A DNA stretch of 64,000 nt from Lachnospiraceae bacterium (GCA_017408025.1 JAFQVJ010000044.1:1-64000); one strand, 5' to 3'. Shown: positions 46,531 to 55,570, counted from the stretch's first letter. Notes: a model not told the origin generated them from the letters alone. Numbers and translations: made by a program.

Positions 46531-47478
46531 TTACAACTCAAGTCCCTTAGCTGGATCGCAGCCAAGAACAAGATTCATACACTCAACCGCTGCTCCTGAT
46601 GCACCCTTACCTAAGTTGTCAAACTGTGATGCTATAACGATTCTGTCTTCATTACCAGTTACATATATTTTAAGTCCGTCCCAGCCGGATAAACCATTTC
46701 CCACGATAAATCCACTGGCAACCTCTTCATCATCAGCTGCTGCAACCTTGATAAATGGCTGATTCTTGTAATATTCTGTATAGTAGTTAATAAGACTCTC
46801 TACTGTCTCCTTTTTCTCTAACATGTCTGCGTAGAGCTGAACTGAAACAACCATACCACTGTAATAATCATCTATAATAGGTGAGAATAATGGTGTTCTT
46901 TCTAAGCCTGTAATCTTCTGCATTTCCTTTAAGTGCTTATGCTGCTGTGTAAGTGCATACACTCTGCCAGAATTGTGACCCTCTGGTTTCTCATCACCTT
47001 CATATACAGCGATTGCCTTCTTACCAGCTCCACTATAGCCAGAGAGACCAAAACATGTTACTGGATAATCCTTCGGAAGGATTCCACCTGCAACTAATGG
47101 ATATACTAATGAAATAAATCCTGTGGCGTAGCAACCAGGTACTGCTATTCTCTTTCCACTTATAATCTTCTCTTTATGTTTAGCAGATAACTCTGGGAAA
47201 CCATATGCCCAACCCTCTTCCGTTCTATGTGCTGTAGATGTGTCAATGATAACCACATTATCATTCTCTACTAATGATACAGACTCCTTAGCTGCTGCAT
47301 CTGGCAAACATAAAAATGTAATATCCGAAGAGTTGATTAATCTCTTTCTCTCCTCCGGATCTTTTCTTAACTCCGGGTCAATCTTTAATAATTCTATGTC
47401 ATCGCGTCCCTGAAAACGCTCATATATACGAAGTCCTGTTGTTCCTTCACTACCGTCAATAAAAATCTTTGTTTTCAT
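46531..47478 (-). CDS. argC: N-acetyl-gamma-glutamyl-phosphate reductase (type 2)
   Basis: 315 aa from the ATG at 47478, with AGGAGG seven bases upstream; the frame could open nine codons earlier without a site. Reduces acetylglutamyl phosphate with NADPH. FIDGSEGTTGLRI is the dinucleotide loop of the shorter type 2 ArgC, and VPGCYATGF carries the catalytic Cys. HKHLKEM and GMVVSVQL are also present. First gene of argCJB, transcribed from the promoter at 47591-47619. Confidence 0.95.
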   Translation of the reverse strand: MKTKIFIDGSEGTTGLRIYERFQGRDDIELLKIDPELRKDPEERKRLINSSDITFLCLPDAAAKESVSLVENDNVVIIDTSTAHRTEEGWAYGFPELSAKHKEKIISGKRIAVPGCYATGFISLVYPLVAGGILPKDYPVTCFGLSGYSGAGKKAIAVYEGDEKPEGHNSGRVYALTQQHKHLKEMQKITGLERTPLFSPIIDDYYSGMVVSVQLYADMLEKKETVESLINYYTEYYKNQPFIKVAAADDEEVASGFIVGNGLSGWDGLKIYVTGNEDRIVIASQFDNLGKGASGAAVECMNLVLGCDPAKGLEL

Positions 47479-47590
47479 GTAGGTACCTCCTATTTCATCT
47501 AACATTTAAGTGATAATTAGACATGATTGCTTCGTTTCTTCTGACATACAATCATGCTGATTCTTATATGTTTTGCTTGTTCGTCACACT

Positions 47591-47619
47591 AGTATACATC
47601 CGTCATGCATATTATGCAA
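47591..47619 (-). promoter_or_regulatory. argC promoter with overlapping palindromic operator
   Basis: TTGCAT (47619-47614) and TATACT (47596-47591), 17-bp spacer. The -35 is one half of the palindrome ATGCATATTATGCAA (47605-47619). The same palindrome covers the -35 of the divergent argG promoter, so it is a candidate ArgR site. Confidence 0.7.
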
Positions 47620-47753
47620 CCTTTTTTTATAAAAATTCAAGAATAATTTTGTTATTTCTTCCTTATTATTCTAATATAGCTCTTAAGACATTTTAGTTTA
47701 CACCTACATTTCTATTATATTCTCTTTTCTTTTGTAATTAAGTAAAAAAACAC

Positions 47754-47782
47754 TTGCATAATATGCAAATGTGGAGTATATT
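47754..47782 (+). promoter_or_regulatory. argG promoter with overlapping palindromic operator
   Basis: TTGCAT (47754-47759) and TATATT (47777-47782), 17-bp spacer. The -35 is the first half of TTGCATAATATGCAA (47754-47768), a mirror of the argC layout. A partial copy (TTGCATAAAATCATA) lies near 47843 in the leader, and a GTTCAGA/TCTGAAC hairpin lies just before the ribosome site (47867-47883). Confidence 0.7.
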
Positions 47783-47906
47783 TATCCTAGTTTTCACAAC
47801 AAATGCATTTTATACACGATTTTGAATTTTTATACACAAATCTTGCATAAAATCATATAATCCCAGTTCAGAATATCTGAACCAATTTATTTAGGAGGAA
47901 TATATC

Positions 47907-49133
47907 ATGAAAGAAAAAGTTGTTTTAGCTTACTCAGGTGGTCTTGATACTACTGCCATTATTCCATGGTTAAAGGAAAATTTTGATTATGAAGTTATCT
48001 GCTGCTGCGTTGACTGCGGTCAGGGAAATGAGCTTGATGGTCTTGATGAGAGAGCAAAGCTTTCAGGTGCTTCTAAGTTATACATAGAGAATATCGTAGA
48101 TGAATTCTGTGACGAGTACATCATGCCATGTGTACAGGCTGGTGCTGTATATGAAAACAAGTACTTACTCGGTACTTCTATGGCTCGTCCAGTTATTGCA
48201 AAGAGACTTGTTGAAATCGCTCGTAAGGAAGGCGCTGTTGCTATCTGCCACGGTGCTACAGGTAAGGGAAACGACCAGATTCGTTTCGAGCTTGCTATCA
48301 AAGCTTTAGCTCCAGATATTAAGATTATCGCTCCTTGGAGAATGAATGACCTCTGGAAGATGGATTCACGTGAAGCTGAAATCGAGTACTGCGAAAAGCA
48401 CGGCATTAACCTTCCATTCGGTACAGATTCAAGCTACAGCCGCGACCGTAACTTATGGCATATAAGCCACGAAGGACTTGAGCTTGAGGACCCAGCAAAT
48501 GAGCCAAACTATGACCATTTATTAGTTCTTGGTGTTAGACCAGAGAAGGCTCCAGACGAGGGCGAATATGTTACAATGAAGTTCGAGAAAGGTGTTCCTA
48601 CATCATTAAACGGTAAAGAAATGAAGGTTTCTGAGATTATCACAGAGTTAAATAAGCTCGGTGGCAAGCATGGTATCGGTATCATCGATATCGTTGAAAA
48701 CCGCGTAGTTGGTATGAAGTCTCGTGGTGTATACGAAACTCCAGGTGGAACAATCCTTATGGAGGCTCACAAGCAGCTTGAGGAGCTTGTTCTCGACAGA
48801 GCTACAATGGAAACAAAGAAAGATATGGGAAATAAGTTCTCTCAGATCGTTTACGAAGGTAAGTGGTTTACACCATTACGTGAAGCAGTTCAGGCTTTTG
48901 TTGAGTCTACACAGCAGTATGTAACAGGTGAGGTTAAGTTCAAGCTTTACAAGGGTAACATCATCAAAGCTGGTACTACCTCTCCATACTCACTTTACAA
49001 TGAGTCACTTGCAAGCTTCACAACTGGTGATTTATATGACCACAATGATGCTTCAGGCTTCATCACATTATTCGGACTTCCACTTAAGGTTCGTGCTATG
49101 AAGTTACAGGAAGTAGAGGCTAAGAAGAACTAA
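47907..49133 (+). CDS. argG: Argininosuccinate synthase
   Basis: 408 aa. Joins citrulline and aspartate with [18 protein letters not shown] is the PP-loop, with [22 protein letters not shown] and [13 protein letters not shown] following. The AGGAGG site is strong. Base use is visibly skewed to preferred codons, suggesting high expression. It is divergent from argCJB with a 428-bp shared control region. A strong terminator follows at 49149. Confidence 0.98.
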   Translation: MKEKVVLAYSGGLDTTAIIPWLKENFDYEVICCCVDCGQGNELDGLDERAKLSGASKLYIENIVDEFCDEYIMPCVQAGAVYENKYLLGTSMARPVIAKRLVEIARKEGAVAICHGATGKGNDQIRFELAIKALAPDIKIIAPWRMNDLWKMDSREAEIEYCEKHGINLPFGTDSSYSRDRNLWHISHEGLELEDPANEPNYDHLLVLGVRPEKAPDEGEYVTMKFEKGVPTSLNGKEMKVSEIITELNKLGGKHGIGIIDIVENRVVGMKSRGVYETPGGTILMEAHKQLEELVLDRATMETKKDMGNKFSQIVYEGKWFTPLREAVQAFVESTQQYVTGEVKFKLYKGNIIKAGTTSPYSLYNESLASFTTGDLYDHNDASGFITLFGLPLKVRAMKLQEVEAKKN

Positions 49134-49148
49134 ATTTTAGTTTTGCAT

Positions 49149-49187
49149 AAATTGGACGATTGGTATGTCACACCAATCGTCCAATTT
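49149..49187 (+). terminator. argG terminator
   Basis: AAATTGGACGATTGG and CCAATCGTCCAATTT, fifteen-base perfect arms, 9-nt loop. Confidence 0.9.
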
Positions 49188-49285
49188 ACGCTGTAGAAGA
49201 ATTTACAAGCGTATATCATATTGTTTCTACTAGAATGACATGCTTATTTTTAGGTCCGCATGTATATAATAATAATAAATATAGA

Positions 49286-49360
49286 ATTACCAACTGAAAT
49301 AGTGTTAAGACTTGCTAGTAGGTAAAGCTAGCATGTGAATTATAAAGTCTTACCAACTAG
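49286..49360. repeat. Isolated unit of the 63-bp phased repeat
   Basis: TTACCAACT at 49287 and again at 49350 (63 bp apart), with AGTAGGTAA between (GGTAA at 49321). Spacings 34 then 29 are identical to those of the array at 60700-61055. The last arm lies within the 3' end of the flavin split-barrel gene. Confidence 0.65.
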
Positions 49361-49801
49361 ATTAACTTTTGAGCTCTCTGCATTACACAACAGCACTGGT
49401 TCCTTCTCTGCAAAGTTTGTTTCCATAGTCCATGTAACTGCTTCACAATTTTTCATTCTGAATATTTGCAACAGATGGTCAATACCGTTTGCCTTCCATG
49501 CCTGTAAAAACTTTCTTGATGGGTGATTGAATATTTCTTCTTTTAATTCATCATCTATAACATGCTCCAAAACACCTGTTACTCTTATCTGTGTACCATT
49601 GCCAAAGAAACACATTTCAGCCTTTGGATTGCTCATTATCTGTGAATACACATCCTTAGTAGATGCTGTATGGAATATCAATCCATTATCATCTGCGCGA
49701 AATAACAACATGCCTCTTACTCTTGGCTGGTCTCCTTCTACTGTTGCAAGATGAAATCCTGGGTTTGCATTCATAAAATCATACATTTCTTTTTCATTCA
49801 T
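49340..49801 (-). CDS. Pyridoxamine 5'-phosphate oxidase-like FMN-binding protein
   Basis: 153 aa from the ATG at 49801, with GGAGG upstream; the frame starts 13 codons earlier without support. The split-barrel flavin fold shows in FHLATVEGDQPRVRGMLLF, LIFHTASTKDVYSQIMSNPKAEMCF (in part) and IRVTGVLE. Proteins of this class bind FMN, F420 or heme; the exact cofactor cannot be told. The final codons (NLVGKTL) lie in a 63-bp repeat arm. It stands alone between argG and an AraC regulator. Confidence 0.85.
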   Translation of the reverse strand: MNEKEMYDFMNANPGFHLATVEGDQPRVRGMLLFRADDNGLIFHTASTKDVYSQIMSNPKAEMCFFGNGTQIRVTGVLEHVIDDELKEEIFNHPSRKFLQAWKANGIDHLLQIFRMKNCEAVTWTMETNFAEKEPVLLCNAESSKVNLVGKTL

Positions 49802-49892
49802 ATGTATCATCCTCCTATATAATTTTCGGTAATTATACAAGAAGCTGATATCATAGTCTTTTAAGATCCATCCAATCTTTTATGATATAATG

Positions 49893-50738
49893 CTAATCTG
49901 CATGCCATCCTGCATATTTCTCACGATATTCTGATGGTGTAAGTCCTGCATATTTTAAGAAGCATGATGAAAAGTAAGCACTGCTGCCAAATCCGCATCT
50001 CATAGCAACATCTGTCAGCTTATTGTCCTTTCTCTTAAGCATAAGCTTTGCCATCTTGATTCGAACTTCAATCAGATACTCTATCGGTGTAATTCCTATC
50101 TCACTCTTAAATCGTCTGTTAAATGTAGTTTTTGACATATAACCAAGATTGGCCAATTTCTCAACAGTAATATTTTCCATATAATGTTGTTCAATATAAT
50201 GCTGAGCTCTTGCCAACGAATAATCATCAGATACAACTCTCATATCCAATGTTTCACCAAACAGACTTCTTATAAGCCAATGGGTTATTATCTCCGTTTG
50301 TGCATCTAGGGTTATATCTGAATTCATCATAGACTTGCTGTATTCAAACACAAACGTATTTAGTGCCTTCAATATATCCGAACAAAACTCAAAGCTCTTT
50401 CCCTTGAATACAGGTATATCTGGTTCATACATCTTAAAACGGCTTTCAAAATATACCTTCTCAATAAATAAAGAATAACAATGCATGCACTGATTTCTGT
50501 CATGAATCACATTAGGCGAAGTTATCTCCGCCCAGTAATGTCTCGGCTTATCCGAATCCTTTTCAAAATTAATAACAATCTCATAAGCTGGATGCCTGTG
50601 CACAACTGATTGATTGGCTGCATTCTCAAAAACCGGAATAAATATTCCAAATTTCTCTCTAACGTAGCAATCAAACATAGATGAACTAAATTCGGATGCA
50701 TCACCAACTAAATTCTCGATTAAAATACTATTATCCAT
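49893..50738 (-). CDS. AraC-family transcriptional regulator
   Basis: 281 aa from the ATG at 50738, preceded by AAAGGAG; 27 codons upstream in frame are not supported. The N-terminal part is an unrecognised ligand-binding or dimerisation domain with several His and Cys. Two helix-turn-helices at the C-terminus: ITVEKLANLGYMSKTTFNRRFK and LTDVAMRCGFGSSAYFSSCF (in part), ending LTPSEYREKYAG, all typical. It may control the adjacent flavin protein, though the two are separated by about 90 bp and read the same way. Confidence 0.9.
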   Translation of the reverse strand: MDNSILIENLVGDASEFSSSMFDCYVREKFGIFIPVFENAANQSVVHRHPAYEIVINFEKDSDKPRHYWAEITSPNVIHDRNQCMHCYSLFIEKVYFESRFKMYEPDIPVFKGKSFEFCSDILKALNTFVFEYSKSMMNSDITLDAQTEIITHWLIRSLFGETLDMRVVSDDYSLARAQHYIEQHYMENITVEKLANLGYMSKTTFNRRFKSEIGITPIEYLIEVRIKMAKLMLKRKDNKLTDVAMRCGFGSSAYFSSCFLKYAGLTPSEYREKYAGWHAD

Positions 50739-50933
50739 ATAATTCTCCTTTCTAGCCGTATAAAACACAAACACATTCCTATAATCCATTATAAAGTACT
50801 CCCTTATCTTCCACAACATATTTCATCACTTTTTGTCCAATTTTTTGCACTCACAAAGCTTATCTTCACACAGATTCCACTAGCATATATACCCTAGCTA
50901 GTGTTATAATATAGATATCCAAGGAGGTGCAAC

Positions 50934-51218
50934 ATGACTATTGAAAATAAATTAGGTATCGAAACTTCTGCCGAGCTTGCTCGTGAAGAAGAACGAATCA
51001 GCAAGAAAAAAGCTGTCGAATAATTTGAAAGTGGTTTACTTAACCGCTTAGAAGCCGGTACATTTTCAACATAAAAAACTATCCATAGATATCTCTTTGA
51101 AGATATTTACGATTTTGCTGGTGAATTACGTAAAGTAAATATATCAAAAGGAAACTTCCGTTTTGCACCTCTTATGTACTTAGAAGTTGCCCTTGAAAAT
51201 ATTGACAAAATGCCACAA
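50934..51218 (+). pseudogene. Fic/DOC-family protein, decayed and truncated
   Basis: In one frame the sequence reads KLGIETSAELAREEERISKKKAVE, stop, FESGLLNRLEAGTF, stop, [21 protein letters not shown] and [21 protein letters not shown] (each shown in part), which is the N-terminal half of a Fic protein. Two in-frame TAA codons (51021 and 51072) interrupt it, and it ends before the catalytic HPFxxGNGR motif. Fic enzymes add AMP to target proteins, often as toxins. GGAGG before the ATG remains. The 3' end abuts the truncated 3' end of the opposite-strand kinase remnant. Confidence 0.85.
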
Positions 51219-51653
51219 TTAATGCGCATTTCCAGACTCTGTCTATGTCCAAAGTGGCGTATCATATCTTCAAAGGTACTACATCCGTACTTTTCGCCAT
51301 ATGGCCAATGTTTTAGATATTCAAGCATCATTGGATACCACAATTCATTACCTTGATTGTCACTGCGCTCCTTCTTAATAGCATTGATGTACTCTTCCAA
51401 TTTATCACTATATAAATACAATAATAAGAAATGTTCTTTGTCAATATTGCTATACAATTCGCGATAAAAGTCAACAATATCTCTCTAGCACCTTGTCATA
51501 GTCATCCTTCGTCATCCAAGTGCACCATGCCAAATCTACAGGACAATAGTCTCCTTCTCTACAAACACTATATTCAGGAACAGCCTTTGAAATACTGTTT
51601 ATCAAGGCGGATTTTCCCATGCCTTGAATGCCTTCTACAAAAATATTCTTCAT
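51219..51653 (-). pseudogene. P-loop nucleotide kinase-like protein, frameshifted and truncated
   Basis: The start IFVEGIQGMGKSALI is a Walker A loop, with GGAG before the ATG at 51653. The frame breaks near 51490 in GAGAGA; one extra GA joins KVLERDIVDFYREL to the rest ([33 protein letters not shown]). The end is lost at about 51219, exactly where the Fic remnant begins. It may have been a small-molecule kinase. Confidence 0.7.
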
Positions 51654-51752
51654 ATTCTGCATCTCCTTTTCTTTTATAGTTCGATTTCTATTCTGTAGCC
51701 AGCTTTTCTATGGCTCATTTTTTTAGCTGACTTTTTTACTTCACTTTACCTT

Positions 51753-53279
51753 CTACAGCTCAATTCTCTTGTTTGCAATCTTTTCGCAAAATCTAACATC
51801 ATGCTCCACAAATAACATCGTCGGCTCATATGTAAGCAATAGCTTTTCTATCTGCATTCTTGAAAACACGTCTATGTAGTTTAGTGGTTCGTCCCAAATA
51901 TAGAGATGAGCTGGTTTCAACAAACTTGTTGCTATCAATACTTTCTTCTTCTGCCCTTCCGAATACTCATCCATATTCTTTAGAAACTGCACTCGTTCAA
52001 AATCAAGCTGTCTAAGTATGGAACAAAATAAGCTCTTGTTCAAATCATGTTCCTTACAATATGTGTCGATGTCACCCTTTAAATTAGTGGCAGCCTGACC
52101 AACATATGAAATCTTAAGACCAGAAACTGTTTCACACACACCATTTTCTAAAACAGATATGTTATTACCGGTTAAACCACTCTTTTGCAAAATCATTTTA
52201 ATAAAAGTTGATTTACCACAGCCATTTTTCCCTATTAAAGCAATTCTATCGCCTTTATTAATTCCAAATGTCAAACCAGTAAATACTGGATATTCTGCAT
52301 CTGCATATCTTAAGCCATAGTCCTTGATATTTACAAGAGTACTCTTGTGATGTGAAAGCTGAACCAGTTTCAAATCAACAGGATTTTCTATATCTTGTAG
52401 CAGACCTTCCTTCTCCTCGATTTCCCTACTGATTCTCTTTTCCATCTGCTTAACTCTACTCTGCATCTTTTTTGTTTTTGCACCGATGTATGCCCTTGTA
52501 TCCAAGAATCTATCATGCTCCTTTATCGGATCATATCCTATCTTAGTTCGCTCATTCTGATCTGCCCACTGAGATGTTCGTGCTGCTGCCTGCCTTAACT
52601 TTTGAATTTCCTTCTGATGCTTCTCATTTTCAGCTTGTACGAACTGATCCTTGCGTTGCTTATTCTCCCACCAAACCGAAAAGTTTCCACTCTGTACTTC
52701 AATAGTACTACGATTAAGAACTAAACAATGATCAGTACACGCATCCAGCAAATCTCTGTCATGTGACACTAATATAAAACCTTTCTTTGATGCAAGATAC
52801 TTTTTCACTATTTCCCTTGCTTCCTTATCAAGATGATTAGTAGGTTCATCTATCAGTAAAAAATCATTATCTCCCGAAAAAAGCACTGCCAGCAACACCT
52901 TGGTACGTTCACCATGACTCAATGTCTGGTAAGGCCTGTAAAGAATTTGTGCATCCTCTCCCAGCTCTGTTAATTCGCATATTACTCGCCATAACTCGCA
53001 TCCAGTCTTAAGTTCTTCTATAAATTCCGATGCAGGCAGCTGCATTTGATATTCCATAATCTGATAAGGAAAATAATCAAACACTGTAGATGTGTCTATG
53101 GAACCTTTGTATTCATATTTCCCTAATAATAAGTTCAGAAAAGTTGTTTTTCCCTTGCCATTTCTACCTATAAAACCTAATCTCCAATTAGTGTCTATAG
53201 AAAATGAAACATTTTCAAATATATCATCAAAGCTGCCTTCATAATTAAAAGTAAGATTATTTACGCTAATCTGTGCCAT
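51753..53279 (-). CDS. ABC-F ATPase, Lsa/Vga-type ribosomal protection protein
   Basis: 508 aa from the ATG at 53279, preceded by GGAGGG. Two ABC domains without membrane helices: Walker A GRNGKGKTT and GKNGCGKST, signatures TLSHGERTKVLLA and YSEGQKKKVLIA, and DEPTNHLD and DEPLNYID. The interdomain linker (QKEIQKLRQAAARTSQWAD) is the helical hairpin that reaches into the ribosome. Length and motifs fit antibiotic-resistance ABC-F proteins of the Lsa group, which dislodge lincosamides, streptogramin A and pleuromutilins. The resistance spectrum cannot be read directly. A uORF-terminator leader precedes it (53280-53560), consistent with drug induction. Confidence 0.88.
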   Translation of the reverse strand: MAQISVNNLTFNYEGSFDDIFENVSFSIDTNWRLGFIGRNGKGKTTFLNLLLGKYEYKGSIDTSTVFDYFPYQIMEYQMQLPASEFIEELKTGCELWRVICELTELGEDAQILYRPYQTLSHGERTKVLLAVLFSGDNDFLLIDEPTNHLDKEAREIVKKYLASKKGFILVSHDRDLLDACTDHCLVLNRSTIEVQSGNFSVWWENKQRKDQFVQAENEKHQKEIQKLRQAAARTSQWADQNERTKIGYDPIKEHDRFLDTRAYIGAKTKKMQSRVKQMEKRISREIEEKEGLLQDIENPVDLKLVQLSHHKSTLVNIKDYGLRYADAEYPVFTGLTFGINKGDRIALIGKNGCGKSTFIKMILQKSGLTGNNISVLENGVCETVSGLKISYVGQAATNLKGDIDTYCKEHDLNKSLFCSILRQLDFERVQFLKNMDEYSEGQKKKVLIATSLLKPAHLYIWDEPLNYIDVFSRMQIEKLLLTYEPTMLFVEHDVRFCEKIANKRIEL

Positions 53280-53560
53280 ATATATCCCTCCAATCGAACA
53301 TTCCATTATTCAAAAATGGAACTATTCGTTGCCAAACAGTTCCATTACATACTATAACCTCATAAGCTTGAAAAGATATATGCTGTCTATCTCATTAAAA
53401 CATTTATGTACAACAAAAGAGAGGTTATGAGAACATAATCCACTTTTGGCAACATGATTAACAGTATGAATAATCAATCATACTGTATATAAACTTCATG
53501 TAATCAAAAGCAAATTATATTCTCATCCTTTCACCTCTCTCCTTTAAGATGAAGTTATTA
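53280..53560 (-). promoter_or_regulatory. Ribosome-sensing attenuator of the ABC-F gene
   Basis: Minus strand, in order: a strong ribosome site and three-codon uORF (53526-53515); CAGTATGA/TCATACTG hairpin; GTTGCCAAA (53453-53445); CATAACCTCTC, which can pair with the GAGAGG of the uORF ribosome site; and a terminator AATGGAACT / AGTTCCATT plus U-run (53346-53315). The terminator loop holds TTTGGCAAC (53336-53328), an exact complement of GTTGCCAAA, giving an alternative antiterminator. Stalling on the uORF could switch the fold. Confidence 0.65.
53515..53526 (-). CDS. Three-codon leader peptide MRI upstream of the ABC-F gene
   Basis: ATG AGA ATA TAA, preceded by a long purine-rich ribosome site containing GGAGAGAGGTG and AAAGG. 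The ribosome site is far stronger than needed by chance, and the uORF lies about 235 nt before the ABC-F start. Very short uORFs have been described upstream of other Firmicute resistance ABC-F genes. Confidence 0.5.
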   Translation of the reverse strand: MRI

Positions 53561-53600
53561 TAACACGCATATATTTTTATGTCAACAAATAACATATATG

Positions 53601-53631
53601 AAAGGCGCCGCATTTCTGCGACGCCTTTGCT
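53601..53631 (-). terminator. Terminator of the GntR-ABC operon
   Basis: AAAGGCG-CGCA and TGCG-CGCCTTT arms with a TTTC loop, one mismatch. The 5' part AAAGGCGCCGCA is repeated directly at 55571-55582. Confidence 0.75.
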
Positions 53632-53632
53632 A

Positions 53633-54262
53633 TTATTGTATTTCCCTCTTCCTAAAGAACATAACAGACAAATACCAAGAAAGAATATATACGCCGATTC
53701 CAACAATGGCAAGCAACGCTAAAATTAGGTTAGGCTGTATCTCGCTCATAAATTTTCCTCTTAGAATGCTTGATGCCAAAACACTTGCTCCGCAGACGAA
53801 GCCAATCATGATATAGTATGCCGTGCGTCCCTTTTCCACGCCAAGTTTGAAAACAAACGGCAGACAAATAGAAGATGTAAACGTCGATACTATCAGCATC
53901 AACAACATAAGTACGACAAAATCTCCAGACACAAAATTATGTACAATGATCATCTTTACGGCCTGAACAACTCCCGTAGTAACTAAAATTGTGAGTTGGG
54001 TAAGCAATCCAATCAAATATTTCCCACACACGATCTGCGCTTTCGTATATGGCAACGTTCCGCTGTATTGCATCCAACGACTGCGCTCATCATATCCGAG
54101 TAAATTTACCGGAATCATACCGCAGAGCAAGCAGGGGTAAAATACAAAGAACATATTATCATTACTAAAAAGCGATACTGCAATGAAAACAATGACAATC
54201 AAGAGATACGATCTGCAGTATTTCTTCATCATATACCAATCTTTTAAGAGAAGTCCCTTCAT
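53633..54262 (-). CDS. ABC-2 type transporter permease
   Basis: 209 aa with about six hydrophobic helices (near 18-36, 40-55, 85-105, 112-135, 145-165 and 178-200). The YDERSRWMQYSGTLPYTKAQIV segment (shown in part) is common in YtrC/D-like permeases. It starts one base after the stop of the ATPase, so the two are translated together. It probably forms the membrane part of a drug, peptide or bacitracin-type exporter, but substrate is unknown. Confidence 0.85.
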   Translation of the reverse strand: MKGLLLKDWYMMKKYCRSYLLIVIVFIAVSLFSNDNMFFVFYPCLLCGMIPVNLLGYDERSRWMQYSGTLPYTKAQIVCGKYLIGLLTQLTILVTTGVVQAVKMIIVHNFVSGDFVVLMLLMLIVSTFTSSICLPFVFKLGVEKGRTAYYIMIGFVCGASVLASSILRGKFMSEIQPNLILALLAIVGIGVYILSWYLSVMFFRKREIQ

Positions 54263-54263
54263 A

Positions 54264-55109
54264 TCATCTCGCCTCCTTTACCATAAACACGAACAGTTCC
54301 TCAATACTGATAGGACTGACATTAACACATGTAGGCACAGCGCCTCTCAGCACCATTGCTTCAATGCCATATGGATTTTCCTTCTTATACTTAATCGCCT
54401 CTGCCGGAAGATTTTGCAGTTCTTCTGAAGTGCAATGTATCAAACCGTACTCGGCAAGCAGCTGATCCTTCTCCTCGCAAAGCAGGAGCTTTCCTTTATG
54501 GATGAAGGCAATGTAGTCACACAGCTTCTCAAGGTCACTAACGATGTGCGAAGAAATAAGGATGGAGTGGTTTTCATCCCTCGTAAAGTCGCTAAACATC
54601 TCAACCACTTCATCACGTACAACTGGATCAAGTCCTGACGTCGCTTCGTCCAGGATAAGCAACTTTGCATTATGAGATAATGCGATGGCAATACCCAACT
54701 TCATCTTCATACCACGGGAAAACTCTTTGAATTGCTTTTTGTCCGGCAGTGCAAGTTTCTGTACCAGACGAGCATATTCCGCATCATCCCAATTACGAAA
54801 AGTGTGCCGCATCACATTTCCAACTTGTTTAACAGTGAAGCATTCCGGGATGCCGACCTCATCCATTACAACGCCGATGTCCTCTTTGGTGAGTTCTATG
54901 CCGTCCGCATTGTCTTTTCCGAGGATTGTAATGCTCCCGCTATCCTTGTGGATCATATCAAGAATGAGCTTTATGGTGGTGCTTTTACCGGCACCGTTTT
55001 CACCAATAAGACCCATAATACATCCGCTTGGCAGGGTAAGATTCAAATTATCCAGCGTAAAGCCGAGATATGTTTTTGTTAGGTTTCTAATTTCAAGTGC
55101 ATTCATCAT
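54264..55109 (-). CDS. ABC transporter ATP-binding protein (YtrB-like)
   Basis: 281 aa. Walker A GENGAGKST, signature EFSRGMKMKLGIA, Walker B LLILDEATSGLD and switch ISSHIV are intact. The C-terminal 70 residues lack a known domain. It overlaps the GntR stop by 4 bp (ATGA). The G+C content of this gene is visibly above that of its surroundings, suggesting recent acquisition. Confidence 0.93.
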   Translation of the reverse strand: MMNALEIRNLTKTYLGFTLDNLNLTLPSGCIMGLIGENGAGKSTTIKLILDMIHKDSGSITILGKDNADGIELTKEDIGVVMDEVGIPECFTVKQVGNVMRHTFRNWDDAEYARLVQKLALPDKKQFKEFSRGMKMKLGIAIALSHNAKLLILDEATSGLDPVVRDEVVEMFSDFTRDENHSILISSHIVSDLEKLCDYIAFIHKGKLLLCEEKDQLLAEYGLIHCTSEELQNLPAEAIKYKKENPYGIEAMVLRGAVPTCVNVSPISIEELFVFMVKEAR

Positions 55110-55480
55110 TGTTCCTCCAAACTAAAATTAACCATTTCAATAATTTCTTTTTTGCTCAAATTACAGGAAGCGGCAAGTCTTACGATCTCGTCAATATGTT
55201 CTTCAATCTTTTTCAGATTCTCTTCCCGAAACAGTTCCACATTCTTCGGGGCAACATAGCACCCCTTGCCGGGAAGCGTGTAGATAAAGCCGTCCTTTTC
55301 AAGTTCCTCATATGCACGCTTGGTGGTAATAAAGCTGATACGAAGGTCTTTCGCCAAACCACGAATGGACGGCAACATTTCATCTTCCTGGAGTGCTCCG
55401 CTGATGATTTGACTTTTGATTTGGGAATAAATCTGGTCGTAGATCGGAGCACCGCTTTTATTATCAATCAGTATGTTCAT
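55106..55480 (-). CDS. GntR-family regulator, YtrA type
   Basis: 124 aa from the ATG at 55480 (AGAGGTG upstream). The N-terminal winged helix reads APIYDQIYSQIKSQIISG, LPSIRGLAKDLRISFITTKRAYEEL and GKGCYV (in part). Short length with only a small C-terminal helix is typical of YtrA. It is the first gene of the operon GntR-ATPase-permease and probably represses it through the palindrome at 55499-55523. Confidence 0.92.
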   Translation of the reverse strand: MNILIDNKSGAPIYDQIYSQIKSQIISGALQEDEMLPSIRGLAKDLRISFITTKRAYEELEKDGFIYTLPGKGCYVAPKNVELFREENLKKIEEHIDEIVRLAASCNLSKKEIIEMVNFSLEEQ

Positions 55481-55498
55481 GCTATCACCTCTGTTTAT

Positions 55499-55523
55499 AC
55501 TGTATATATCTATTATATACAGT
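55499..55523. promoter_or_regulatory. Palindromic operator of the GntR-ABC operon
   Basis: ACTGTATATA, 5-bp spacer, TATATACAGT. Perfect ten-base arms 19 bp before the GntR start codon, where an autorepressor would bind. Confidence 0.7.
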
Positions 55524-55570
55524 TGATATATGAATGTCAATAGGTTCTGAAGAAGTTCACAGAAAAGTTA

